64,000 bases of DNA from Maricaulaceae bacterium EIL42A08 (lineage in GTDB: Bacteria; Pseudomonadota; Alphaproteobacteria; Caulobacterales; Maricaulaceae), in NCBI GenBank assembly GCA_024178355.1, contig JAMZNZ010000003.1:186001-250000 (forward strand), written 5' to 3'. The translations under genes and the position numbers were made by a program. Every line of letters begins with the position of its first letter. Positions within the stretch are counted from its first letter, which is position 1. The notes under the pieces are model-generated. The model did not search any database. It was not told the origin of the DNA and saw only the letters and a program-made list of their open reading frames with translations. Below, one piece after another: positions 25,317 to 34,479 of the stretch.

Positions 25317-27539
25317 ATGGCTGAAGCTGTGATCACAGACGATCTTATGCCTGCTTCCGTTGAAGAGCTGGTCGAGGCCATCCTGAGCGAGATGACGCTG
25401 GAGGAGAAGGCTGGCCAGCTTAACAGCGTGGACGCCTCTAATCCGACGCCGTCTGAGCGCATCGGCGATGACATCCGTGCCGGTCGTGTCGGCGCTGTTC
25501 TCAACCAGGTCGAGCTGCATGAGGTCTGCGCGCTCCAACATATTGCGCTGGAAGAAACCCGCCTGGGTGTGCCGCTTCTGTTTTCGCGCGATGTGATCCA
25601 CGGCTTTAATACCGTCTTCCCTCTACCCATTGGTCAGGCGTCGAGCTGGAACCCCGATATGGTGCGTGAAGGCGCGCGGATCGCGGCGGCTGAAGCGGCC
25701 GCTACGGGCGTGCGCTGGACATTTGCGCCAATGGTCGACATTTCCCGCGATGCGCGCTGGGGCCGCATTGCTGAATCTCTAGGCGAGGATCCCTATCTCG
25801 CCTCGGTTCTGGGCGCAGCCATGGTCAAGGGCTTTCAGGGCGATGACTTGAGCGCACCAGGCTCCATCGCGGCCTGTGTGAAGCATTATGCAGGCTATGG
25901 CGCGTCTGAAGCCGGGCGCGATTACGCGGCCACCACCATCGCCGACAACGAAATGCGCAATGTATACCTGCCGCCCTTCAAGGCCGCAGCAGACGCTGGC
26001 GCGGCGACCTTCATGACGTCCTTTGGCGATATTGATGGCGTTCCGGCGACGGGCAACGACTATCTGATCAATGGCATCCTGCGCGGTGAGATCGGCTTTG
26101 AAGGCCTGATGATTTCTGACTGGGATTCCATCGGTCAGCTCATCATCCACGGCTTCTGCGAAGACCCGACTGAGGCTGCCAAGGTCGCGGCTGAAGCCGG
26201 TGTTGACATGGACATGATGTCATCGGCCTTCGTTGACTGCCTGCCTGCGTTGGTGCGCGAAGGCCAGATGGATGAAGCCGTACTCGACACCATGGCGCGC
26301 CGTGTCCTGACGCTGAAGTTCAAGCTTGGTGTAGTGGACGACCCTTATGCTGACCTTCACCGCGATGGTACGCCGCCGGTCAAGGACGCTCTGGCAGCGG
26401 CCCAGCGCGCCGCGGCTGAGAGCATGGTGCTTTTAAAGAACAAGAATGACGTCCTGCCGCTGAATTTTGACGCGCTGGAGAGCCTCGCCGTGATTGGTCC
26501 GCTCGCTGATCAGCCTGAAGACCAGATGGGCACCTGGGTGTTTGACGGCGAGGCTGAGCGCAGCATCACGCCAGCCACCGCGTTTAAAGCCGCGCTCGAC
26601 GGTCGCGCTGAGGTCAAATTCGTTCCAGCACTCACTCACTCGCGCGACACCAACACGGCCCAGATTCGTCATGCAGTCGACGCTGCGCTGAAGAGCGATG
26701 CTGTTGTCCTGTGTCTGGGCGAAGAGGCAATCCTGTCGGGTGAAGCCCATAGCCGCGCCGACATTACCCTGCCCGGCGCGCAGGTTGAGCTTGCCCGTGC
26801 GATCAAGGCCACCGGCAAGCCGGTTATTGGCGTGATCCTGGCCGGTCGTCCGCTGGCGCTAACCAATGTCGAAAACTGCTTTGATGCGCTCATCTATGCC
26901 TGGCACCCCGGCAGCATGGGCGGTCCGGCGCTCGTTGATTTGGTCTCGGGCGCGGTTGCGCCATCGGGCAAGCTGCCGGTCAGCTTCCCAGTTTCGGTAG
27001 GCCAGATCCCGATCCACTATAATCACAAGAATTCCGGTCGTCCGGCCGAGCCCCATAATGTCGTCCACATCGACGATATTCCGGTGGGCGCGGGCCAGAC
27101 CTCGCTGGGGATGAGCAGCTTCCATCTCGACGATGGGTATCAGCCGCTTTACCCCTTTGGTCACGGCTTGAGCTATACGCAGTTTGACTATGGCCCCGTC
27201 ACCGTCAGCGCGCCTGGGTTTGCCGCGGGCGAAACCCTGACAGTGGAGTGCGAGCTCTCCAATACGGGTGAGCGCGACGGGGTTGAGGTTGTTCAGCTTT
27301 ATATCCGTGACCGCGCCGGGTCTTTGACCCGTCCGGTGCGCGAGCTGAAAGCCTTCAGGCGCGTCGCTTTGAAAGCCGGTGAAACCACAATCGTACGCTT
27401 TGAGCTCACCGAAGCAGATCTGGCCTTTTCGCGCCGGGACAAAAGCTTTGGCGCAGAGCCGGGCCTGTTTGACGTTTGGGTTGGTGGAGACAGCACTACA
27501 CAGAATGGTGCGCATTTTCGCCTGACCTCGGCCACGTAG
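25317..27539 (+). CDS. GH3 beta-glucosidase, cytoplasmic
   Basis: 740 residues from the ATG at 25317, with GGGGAG seven bases upstream; a TTG five codons earlier overlaps that site and is rejected. No signal peptide is present, in contrast to the lipoprotein GH3 of this locus. The barrel has WTFAPMVDISRDARWGR, KHYAGYGASEAGRDY and the nucleophile Asp in MISDWDSIG. The second domain follows, with YPFGHGLSYT, and then a C-terminal fibronectin-III-like domain (VVQLYIRDRAGSLTRPVREL). This is the BglX-type architecture. It would hydrolyse imported beta-glucan oligosaccharides or laminaribiose to glucose. Confidence 0.92.
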   Translation: MAEAVITDDLMPASVEELVEAILSEMTLEEKAGQLNSVDASNPTPSERIGDDIRAGRVGAVLNQVELHEVCALQHIALEETRLGVPLLFSRDVIHGFNTVFPLPIGQASSWNPDMVREGARIAAAEAAATGVRWTFAPMVDISRDARWGRIAESLGEDPYLASVLGAAMVKGFQGDDLSAPGSIAACVKHYAGYGASEAGRDYAATTIADNEMRNVYLPPFKAAADAGAATFMTSFGDIDGVPATGNDYLINGILRGEIGFEGLMISDWDSIGQLIIHGFCEDPTEAAKVAAEAGVDMDMMSSAFVDCLPALVREGQMDEAVLDTMARRVLTLKFKLGVVDDPYADLHRDGTPPVKDALAAAQRAAAESMVLLKNKNDVLPLNFDALESLAVIGPLADQPEDQMGTWVFDGEAERSITPATAFKAALDGRAEVKFVPALTHSRDTNTAQIRHAVDAALKSDAVVLCLGEEAILSGEAHSRADITLPGAQVELARAIKATGKPVIGVILAGRPLALTNVENCFDALIYAWHPGSMGGPALVDLVSGAVAPSGKLPVSFPVSVGQIPIHYNHKNSGRPAEPHNVVHIDDIPVGAGQTSLGMSSFHLDDGYQPLYPFGHGLSYTQFDYGPVTVSAPGFAAGETLTVECELSNTGERDGVEVVQLYIRDRAGSLTRPVRELKAFRRVALKAGETTIVRFELTEADLAFSRRDKSFGAEPGLFDVWVGGDSTTQNGAHFRLTSAT

Positions 27540-27650
27540 GAAGATCGGCCTGAGCCGCGCCAAAGCCGCGCACTCTCGCATTATCCCTTTCTACTTATGG
27601 CCGATTTGCGCCAAACATAGCCCCTATAAATGTCCGGGGAGGGACACATA

Positions 27651-29297
27651 ATGGCTTTGGAATTGATCGATCTTTTGATCGTGGGCGTTTACGCGATTGT
27701 GCTATTTGGCATCGCCAACTGGGTGAGCCGCGAAAAGGCGGGCCACGAAAAGAACGCCGAGGACTATTTTCTGGCCGGCAAGGCCCTGCCCTGGTGGGCT
27801 GTGGGGGCCTCGCTGATTGCCGCCAATATCTCGGCCGAACAGATTATCGGTCAGTCCGGACAGGGCTATGTCGTGGGTCTGGCCATTGCCGCCTACGAGT
27901 GGCAGGCCGCCATTGTCCTTCTGATCGTGGCGAAATTCTTCCTGCCGATCTTCCTCGACAAGAAGATCTACACGATGCCGCAATTTCTCGATCTGCGCTT
28001 TGGCGGCCAGATCAAGACGATTATGGCGGTCTTCTGGATCACGCTGTTCACTGCTGTAAACCTGACCTCGATCCTGTGGCTTGGCGGTCTGGCGATCAAC
28101 GCTGTGACTGGGGTTTCGGTGCTCTACGCCATGATCGGGCTCGCGGCGTTTGCCGTCCTTTACTCGATCTATGGTGGCCTGAAGGCTGTGGCACTCACCG
28201 ACGTGATCCAGGTGGTCATCCTGATTGCGGGCGGTGCCATCATCACCGTGATCTCGCTCTCGCTTGTAGGCGATGGCGCGGGCGCGCTTGCTGGTTTCAA
28301 TACGCTTCTGGCTCAATTCCCGGGGCATTTTGAAATGATCCTGGAGCCTGATAACCCGAGCTATGGCTCGCTTCCAGGGATCTGGACCCTGCTGGGTGGT
28401 CTGTGGGTGCTGCACTTCAGCTATTGGGGCTTTAACCAGTACATCATCCAGCGAGCGCTGGGCTCGAAAAGCCTTAACGAAGCCCAGAAGGGTCTCGCCT
28501 TTGCTGCCGCCCTGAAGCTACTTATCCCGGTGATCGTTGTGGTGCCCGGTATCGCCGCGCTTTATCTGGCTCAAAACGGCATGCTGGACCAGACCGCGCT
28601 CGATGCCCGTCCGGACAGCACTTATGGCGTTCTGATGACGCTGGTGCCGGGCGGCCTTCGCGGTCTCGTCTTTGCCGCGTTGATTGCGGCCATCGTGTCC
28701 TCGCTGGCCTCGATGATGAATTCCATCTCGACCATCTTCACCATGGACGTCTATCGCGCTGCGCGCCCCAGCCAGTCAGAGCATCACTATGTGACTGTCG
28801 GCCGGGTGACCTCGTTCAGTGCCATGGTGCTGGCCCTGATCCTGGCTCAGCCCTTCCTGGGCGGTATGGAAAGCGCCTTCCAGACGATCCAGGAATACAC
28901 CGGCTTTGTTGCACCGGGCGTTGTTGGCGTCTTCTTGCTGGGCCTGTTCTGGCAGCGGGCGAACACCTTCGGCGCCTTTGCCATGCTGGTGGTTTCGATC
29001 GGGCTCAGCTTCTTCTTCTGGCTGATCGCGAACCCGGCCGCCATGGGCGGTGTGGGGTCTGGCCTCTTGGCTGCGATGGGCCTTGAGTCGGCTAACCTGC
29101 CGTTCGTGATCCGCATCTGGATTGTCTTCCTGACCTGTCTGGTCGCTGGTGTCGCCGCGTCGCTTCTGACGCCGAAACCGGATCAGGAGCGCGTTGTTGT
29201 GCTCGGCCAGATGAATTTCGCCACTCAGCCCGTGTTCAACATCTCGGCAGTGGCGATCGCGGTCATCCTGATCGGGATCTATTTCGTCTACTGGTAG
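27651..29297 (+). CDS. SSS-family Na+/sugar symporter (SGLT-like)
   Basis: 548 residues from the ATG at 27651 (GGGGAGGG seven bases before); an earlier ATG overlaps that site. About 14 membrane segments are visible. AEDYFLAGKALPWW, SLIAANISAEQIIGQSG and YSIYGGLKAVALTDVIQ are strong signatures of the sodium/glucose or galactose branch. It is last in the glucan locus and has no clear GACAACG motif in its leader, so it could read through from the GH3 gene. Role: import of released glucose driven by Na+, complementing the oligosaccharide-type GPH transporter. Substrate is by analogy. Confidence 0.9.
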   Translation: MALELIDLLIVGVYAIVLFGIANWVSREKAGHEKNAEDYFLAGKALPWWAVGASLIAANISAEQIIGQSGQGYVVGLAIAAYEWQAAIVLLIVAKFFLPIFLDKKIYTMPQFLDLRFGGQIKTIMAVFWITLFTAVNLTSILWLGGLAINAVTGVSVLYAMIGLAAFAVLYSIYGGLKAVALTDVIQVVILIAGGAIITVISLSLVGDGAGALAGFNTLLAQFPGHFEMILEPDNPSYGSLPGIWTLLGGLWVLHFSYWGFNQYIIQRALGSKSLNEAQKGLAFAAALKLLIPVIVVVPGIAALYLAQNGMLDQTALDARPDSTYGVLMTLVPGGLRGLVFAALIAAIVSSLASMMNSISTIFTMDVYRAARPSQSEHHYVTVGRVTSFSAMVLALILAQPFLGGMESAFQTIQEYTGFVAPGVVGVFLLGLFWQRANTFGAFAMLVVSIGLSFFFWLIANPAAMGGVGSGLLAAMGLESANLPFVIRIWIVFLTCLVAGVAASLLTPKPDQERVVVLGQMNFATQPVFNISAVAIAVILIGIYFVYW

Positions 29298-29439
29298 GCT
29301 GGGCGGGACGCCTCGGCGGTGGTTGGCCTTTACCGGCTGACCACCGGACGGGACACCGGGGCAAACCGAACTACCTCTCCTGCGTCAAGCAGGCGCAAAG
29401 CGGCCCCTTGCGGGTCGTTTTGTGTATGGAGGCTCAGCC

Positions 29440-30744
29440 ATGGCCGATACCGGTCGCAAGGTACCTACTGGTCGTCTGACGCGGCTTGCGCGTCTCGGCG
29501 CATGGGGATTTGAGACCGCAAGCGCGGCAGCGGTTGGCGGTGCGGGCGCAGCGCTCAGCGGGCGTAAGGCGAGCCTGTCTGAGCTGGTGGTCACGCCCAC
29601 CTCAGTCCGTCGACTGGGCGAGGAGCTGGCGCGGTTGCGTGGGGCGGCGCTGAAAGCCGGGCAGATGCTGTCCATGGATGCCGGGGACTTCCTGCCGCCG
29701 GAGCTGGCCCAGCTTACCGATCATTTGCGCGACAGCGTGGAGCCCATGGCACCGCATCAGCTTCGCCGCACCCTTGATCGGGCCTGGGGTCCGGGCTGGC
29801 TCCAGACCTTCAAACGCTTTTTGTCTCGACCTGCTGCATCGGCCTCCATCGGCCAGGTCCACAAGGCCTGGCTGAAGGATGGGCGCGCGGTCGCCGTGAA
29901 GGTCCAGCACCCCGGTGTGAAGGAGAGCATCGACAGCGACATGGCCAATGTCGGTGCGTTGCTACGCATGTCCGGTCTGGTTCCCAAAGGTGTCGATCTG
30001 GCGGCTATTCTGGAAGAGGCGCGCCTCCAGTTGCATGACGAGACTGATTATGAGCGCGAGGCCGACAATGCCCGGCGCTATACCGATGTGCTCGGTGATG
30101 ATCCGCGATTTGTGATCCCGGGCGTCCACCCCGACCGGTCCGGTCCCACCATTCTGGTGATGGACTGGATTGAAGGGAGCGGCATCGAGCGGGCCGCCGA
30201 TCAACCGCTTGCGGAGCGCGAGCGTGTCTTTCACGCCTTCCTCGATTTGACGCTAGGCGAGCTGTTTGACCTCGGTCTGATGCAAACCGATCCCAATTTC
30301 GCAAACTTTCTTTACGCTGGACCCGACCAGCCCATCGGTCTGATCGACTTTGGAGCGGTCCGAGACATTCCCAGCGAAATCTCAGAGGCCTACCGGACAG
30401 TCCTCGCTGCGGCGCTTGATGGCTCGCGCGATGACCTGGCAGCCGCTTTAGTGGGGCTTGGTGTTATCAATCCAGCTGCAGACGCCGATTTCCGCGAGCA
30501 GGTAATAGGACTGACAGAACAGTCGCTTGCGCCACTCAAATCCGGTGAGCCATTTGATTTTACCGACCGTAGCGTGACCGCCAGTGTGCGCGATGATGCC
30601 ATGACACTGCGCACCCGGGATCTGACCCATACCCCGCCGCCGGAGCTGATTTTCATCCAGCGAAAGCTGGCGGGTGTATATCTTCTGGGGGCTCGTCTGG
30701 GGCTGAAAACTGATATCAGAACAGCCCTGCGCGCGCATTTGTAG
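29440..30744 (+). CDS. ABC1/AarF/UbiB-family atypical kinase
   Basis: 434 residues from the ATG with GGAGG eight bases upstream. The family-specific KxGQ motif is LKAGQMLSMD. AVKVQHPGV supplies the ATP lysine; DPNFANFLY and IDFGAV are the metal-binding catalytic segments. The N-terminus has a Gly/Ala-rich stretch before the KxGQ helix, as in family members. UbiB/COQ8 proteins support quinone synthesis; plastid ABC1 kinases influence prenyl-lipid metabolism. It lies 92 bp upstream of bchI and reads in the same direction, but the PpsR site between them suggests separate control. A link to photosynthesis is possible but not shown. Confidence 0.85.
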   Translation: MADTGRKVPTGRLTRLARLGAWGFETASAAAVGGAGAALSGRKASLSELVVTPTSVRRLGEELARLRGAALKAGQMLSMDAGDFLPPELAQLTDHLRDSVEPMAPHQLRRTLDRAWGPGWLQTFKRFLSRPAASASIGQVHKAWLKDGRAVAVKVQHPGVKESIDSDMANVGALLRMSGLVPKGVDLAAILEEARLQLHDETDYEREADNARRYTDVLGDDPRFVIPGVHPDRSGPTILVMDWIEGSGIERAADQPLAERERVFHAFLDLTLGELFDLGLMQTDPNFANFLYAGPDQPIGLIDFGAVRDIPSEISEAYRTVLAAALDGSRDDLAAALVGLGVINPAADADFREQVIGLTEQSLAPLKSGEPFDFTDRSVTASVRDDAMTLRTRDLTHTPPPELIFIQRKLAGVYLLGARLGLKTDIRTALRAHL

Positions 30745-30786
30745 CGGCTTTTCCCTACGCAAAGAAGGGAAAAGGGTTTGTAGAAG

Positions 30787-30804
30787 TGTCCAGTTTGTTA
30801 GACA
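30787..30804. promoter_or_regulatory. PpsR/CrtJ-type site upstream of bchI
   Basis: TGTC-CAGTTTGTTA-GACA matches the PpsR/CrtJ consensus TGT-N12-ACA with the extended C/G pair, within AAGTGTC...GACACTA. It ends 32 bp before bchI. PpsR represses bch, crt and puc genes under oxygen or light; no ppsR gene is in the window. Confidence 0.75.
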
Positions 30805-30836
30805 CTAAGAGGTGTTAAGCCAGCAAAGGCGCACCT

Positions 30837-31844
30837 ATGACCTTACCCTTTCCCTTCCCCGCCATTGTCGGGCAGGAGGAGATGAAGCAGGCGCTTCTGA
30901 TCGCCTGCGTCGAGCCGCGCATTGGCGGTGTGCTCGTTTTTGGTGATCGCGGCACTGCCAAGTCTACCGCCGTTCGGGCGCTGGCGAGCTTGCTGCCACC
31001 GATCCAGACCTATGAGCATTGCCCCTACAACTCCGCACCCGGCACACCCTCCATCAATGGGCATGACCGTAATCGTGGCGGCGAGGTGACCAAGGCCACG
31101 CCGGTTGTGGACCTGCCTCTGGGTGTGACCGAGGATCGGGTGGTTGGCGCGCTCGACATCGAAAAAGCGCTGCGCAAGGGTGAGAAGGCGTTTGAGCCAG
31201 GCCTGCTGGCCAGGGCCAATCGCGGCTTTCTCTATATCGATGAGGTCAATCTGCTTGAAGACCATATCGTTGATCTGCTGCTTGATGTGGCGGCGACCGG
31301 CGAGAATGTCGTGGAGCGCGATGGTCTGAGTATTCGCCACCCCGCACGCTTTGTTCTGGTCGGCAGTGGCAACCCTGAAGAAGGCGAGCTGCGCCCACAG
31401 CTTCTCGATCGCTTCGGTCTATCGGTGGAGGTGGAAACCCCGCGTGACATCGAAGCGCGCATCGAAGTTGTCCGCCGCCGCGACGCGTTTGAGCGCGACC
31501 CGGACGCATTCTGTGCTGAGTGGGAAGAGCCGCAGGCTGAGCTGCGCGAGCGCATCGCATCTGCTCAGGCCCGCGTGAACAACCTTGAGGCCAGCGAAGA
31601 GGTGCTGCGCAAGGCGTCGGAACTCTGTCTCAATCTCGGCGCAGATGGCCTGCGTGGTGAGTTGACGTTGATCCGCGCGGCCCGTGCACGCGCCGCGCTT
31701 GACGGTGATGAGCGTGTCGAGATCAAGCATCTCAAAGCCGTGGCGCCTTCAGCGCTGCGACACCGCCTGCGCCGTGATCCGCTGGATGAAGCGGGCTCGT
31801 CCACCCGCATTGAGCGCAGTCTTGAAGAGGTGTTCGTCGCGTGA
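30837..31844 (+). CDS. bchI: Magnesium chelatase ATPase subunit I
   Basis: 335 residues, usual length. AAA+ signatures: Walker A GDRGTAKST, Walker B FLYIDEVNLLEDH, and the LLDRFG sensor region. BchI hexamers work with BchD and BchH to insert Mg2+ into protoporphyrin IX, the first committed step of bacteriochlorophyll synthesis, using ATP in the cytoplasm. It is the first gene of the rightward arm of the photosynthesis cluster, behind a PpsR-like palindrome. Its stop overlaps the bchD GTG start by 4 bp. Confidence 0.97.
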   Translation: MTLPFPFPAIVGQEEMKQALLIACVEPRIGGVLVFGDRGTAKSTAVRALASLLPPIQTYEHCPYNSAPGTPSINGHDRNRGGEVTKATPVVDLPLGVTEDRVVGALDIEKALRKGEKAFEPGLLARANRGFLYIDEVNLLEDHIVDLLLDVAATGENVVERDGLSIRHPARFVLVGSGNPEEGELRPQLLDRFGLSVEVETPRDIEARIEVVRRRDAFERDPDAFCAEWEEPQAELRERIASAQARVNNLEASEEVLRKASELCLNLGADGLRGELTLIRAARARAALDGDERVEIKHLKAVAPSALRHRLRRDPLDEAGSSTRIERSLEEVFVA

Positions 31845-33571
31845 GTGAGGGCGACCATACGCACGGGCCGTGGGCCGACGCGCGTCTGGTCGCTGGACTG
31901 CTCGCGATTGATCCAGGCCTCGGGGGTGCGGTGCTGACCGCGCGTGCCGGGCCTGTGCGCAACGCCTGGCTCCATCTTTATCACGCGATCCTCAATGATG
32001 ATGTGGTCTGGCGGCGCATTCCCCCTGGCGTCAGCGACGAAGCCCTGCTCGGCGGTATTGATCTGGCCGCAACGCTAAAATCCGGCAAGGCCGTGGAACG
32101 CGCCGGCTTGCTGGAAACCATTGGTACAGGCGTTGGCGTTTTGCCCATGGCTGAGCGGGCTGAGGCGGGATTGGCCGGGCGGCTGGCTGTTGCTCTGGAT
32201 AGTCCCAAGCCGCCGGTGATCGTGGCTCTTGATGAGAGCGCTGAACCCGACGAGGTGGTGCCAGAGGCTCTGTCTGAGCGCCTCGCTTTCCACATTGATC
32301 TGTCGAGCGTCGCGCTGGCCGATTTGAAGTTCGGCGGGCTGGAGCTTGATCCTGAGATCCTCGCCATGGCGCGCATGCATCTGCCCCACGTGCTCAATGG
32401 CGGGGCTGAGCGGGCGCTGACGGCTGCGGCTCTGGCGCTGGGGATCGACAGCTTGCGCGCGCCGATCTTTGCGCTGCGTGCTGCCCGTGCTGCTGCTGCG
32501 CTGGATGGCCGCGACGAGATCTCTGCTGACGATGTGTCGCTGGTGGCAAGGTTGATCCTGGCCCCTCGGGCAACGCGCCTGCCGACCGCCGAGGAAGAAG
32601 ACCAGCCCGAGCCGGAAGCTCCGGACGAGGCTGAAGGTGCAGCCAGAGCGGATACTCCTGAAGGCGATAGCGACGACGCGCCAGCACCGGACGATCTGAC
32701 CGAGATCACGACTGAAGCGGCAAAGACTGCGATCCCGCCAGGTCTGCTGGCGAAGCTCGCCGCAGGTGCCTCGGCACCGAAGTCGCGAGGCGCTGGCAAG
32801 GCCGGAGCCGTCCAGAAAGACGGCGTTCGCGGTCGACCCGCTGGCACGCGTCGCGGCGATGTGGGGCAGGGCCGCCGCCTTGATGTCTTGGCGACGCTGC
32901 GCGCGGCTGCGCCCTGGGGCAAGGCGCGTCGCAAGGGGCTGGCGCGCTTCAAGCCCGGCCCGTCCGTGGAAGTGCGCACCGAGGACTTCCGCATCAAGCG
33001 CTTCAAGCAGAAGGCGGAGACCGAGACGATCTTCGTCGTCGATGCCTCGGGCTCACTCGCGCTTAATCGCCTGGCTGAAGCCAAAGGCGCGGTGGAGCTG
33101 ATGCTCGCTGAATCTTATGTGCGCCGCGATCAGGTCGCGGTGATTGCGTTTCGTGGCAAGGGCGCTGAAATGCTACTGCCGCCGACCCGCTCGCTGACCC
33201 GTGCCAAGCGCAGCCTGGCGGCTCTACCCGGTGGGGGCGGAACGCCGCTCGCAGCCGCCATTGATGCTGCCGAAGCCGCGGCTCACGCCGCTAAGCGTCA
33301 GGGGCGCAGCGTGACGCTGGTTTTCCTGACCGACGGGGCGGCCAATATCACTCGAGAGGGCGAGGCGGGCCGTGAACGCGCCCTGGCTGAAGCCCGGCAG
33401 GCCGCGCGCCAGCTGCGCGCTGCCGGACACGCCGCCATTCTGGTGGATGTCTCCAAGCGAGGGGCCGAGGCCGCGCGCGACATGGCAACGGACATGGGCG
33501 CACGTTATGCCCGCCTGCCGAACAATAATCCTGGCGCGCTCGCCGATTTGGCGCTGGGGGCGGCGGCATGA
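31841..33571 (+). CDS. bchD: Magnesium chelatase subunit D
   Basis: 576 residues from a GTG overlapping the bchI stop. It has three parts: a degenerate AAA+ domain without a good Walker A (residues about 1-240), an acidic, Pro/Ala-rich linker (EEEDQPEPEAPDEAEG...), and a C-terminal integrin-I (VWA) domain with the MIDAS motif VVDASGS and LTDGAAN. BchD is the platform that joins the BchI ATPase ring to BchH. The stop overlaps bchO by 4 bp, giving a coupled bchIDO unit. Confidence 0.95.
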   Translation: MSEGDHTHGPWADARLVAGLLAIDPGLGGAVLTARAGPVRNAWLHLYHAILNDDVVWRRIPPGVSDEALLGGIDLAATLKSGKAVERAGLLETIGTGVGVLPMAERAEAGLAGRLAVALDSPKPPVIVALDESAEPDEVVPEALSERLAFHIDLSSVALADLKFGGLELDPEILAMARMHLPHVLNGGAERALTAAALALGIDSLRAPIFALRAARAAAALDGRDEISADDVSLVARLILAPRATRLPTAEEEDQPEPEAPDEAEGAARADTPEGDSDDAPAPDDLTEITTEAAKTAIPPGLLAKLAAGASAPKSRGAGKAGAVQKDGVRGRPAGTRRGDVGQGRRLDVLATLRAAAPWGKARRKGLARFKPGPSVEVRTEDFRIKRFKQKAETETIFVVDASGSLALNRLAEAKGAVELMLAESYVRRDQVAVIAFRGKGAEMLLPPTRSLTRAKRSLAALPGGGGTPLAAAIDAAEAAAHAAKRQGRSVTLVFLTDGAANITREGEAGRERALAEARQAARQLRAAGHAAILVDVSKRGAEAARDMATDMGARYARLPNNNPGALADLALGAAA

Positions 33572-34467
33572 CTTTGCCTGTGCCGGAAGACTGGCCCCAT
33601 CAGGGCGCAAGCGAGATGATCGAGGCTGGCAGCGTGAGCTGGCATGTCCAGCGTTTTGGCGTTGGCCCTGTCCTGCTGCTGATCCACGGGACAGCCGCGT
33701 CCACTCACTCTTTTCGCAAGCTGGCCGACACGTTGTCGGGTGAGTTTCAGATCGTGATGATCGACCTGCCCGGCCATGGCTTCTCCTCTGCGCTGGAGGC
33801 TCCCACCCTGCCGCGCGTGGCTGAAGCGCTGGGCCAGCTCCTGCGCAAGATGGCGGTCAAACCCTTGCTGATCGCTGGTCACTCAGCGGGGGCCGCAATC
33901 GCCATTCGCATGGCGCTTGATGGCTGGATCGATCCGCGTGAGATCATCGGGATTGGGGCTGCATTGAAGCCCTATGGGGGCGCAGCCAACGGTATAGCTT
34001 CGCGGCTTGCCAAGCTTGCCTTCATGAACCCGATTACGCCGCGGCTTTTTGCGGGCAGCGCCAGCTCAACGCGCGTAGAGCGCCTGATCCGCAAGACCGG
34101 CTCTCGTATTGGCGTTGGTGGGACTGCCTACTACGCGGCACTGTTGAAACAGCCTGAGCATGTCAAAGGCGCGCTGCGCATGATGGCGCACTGGGACTTG
34201 CGTCCCCTGCTGGATGACTTGCCGGACCTCAAGCCTAAGCTGACGCTGGTGGTTGGCGATCGTGACAAGGCGACTCCACCGCGCGATGCCCAGGCCCCTG
34301 CGCGCCTGGCGCCCAACAGCGAAGTCATCACCCTGCCGGGGCTTGGTCATCTTGCCCATGAGGAAGCCCCCGGCTCCATCGCCCAGATTATCCGCAAGGC
34401 GGCCCGGAAGACCGGTCTTTTCGGCCCCGATATTGACACAGCGCCCCGCCTTGCGGTCGTGCGCTAA
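33568..34467 (+). CDS. bchO: BchO, alpha/beta-hydrolase of the Mg-chelatase operon
   Basis: 299 residues with an alpha/beta-hydrolase fold: oxyanion-loop segment LLIHGTAASTHSF, nucleophile elbow GHSAGAA, a late Asp in VVGDRDKATPP and the His in GLGHLAHEE. BchO is consistently encoded after bchID in purple bacteria; a role helping Mg-protoporphyrin formation has been proposed but its reaction is not settled. It is coupled to bchD (ATGA overlap). The next gene, crtI, starts 12 bp on, where Rhodobacter has crtA. Confidence 0.9.
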   Translation: MTLPVPEDWPHQGASEMIEAGSVSWHVQRFGVGPVLLLIHGTAASTHSFRKLADTLSGEFQIVMIDLPGHGFSSALEAPTLPRVAEALGQLLRKMAVKPLLIAGHSAGAAIAIRMALDGWIDPREIIGIGAALKPYGGAANGIASRLAKLAFMNPITPRLFAGSASSTRVERLIRKTGSRIGVGGTAYYAALLKQPEHVKGALRMMAHWDLRPLLDDLPDLKPKLTLVVGDRDKATPPRDAQAPARLAPNSEVITLPGLGHLAHEEAPGSIAQIIRKAARKTGLFGPDIDTAPRLAVVR

Positions 34468-34479
34468 AAAGGAAGCATC

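Noticed and set aside
31981-33084. 367-codon minus-strand frame opposite bchD
   Set aside because: Ser/Ala/Arg-rich, low-complexity translation produced by the acidic linker and codon bias of bchD.
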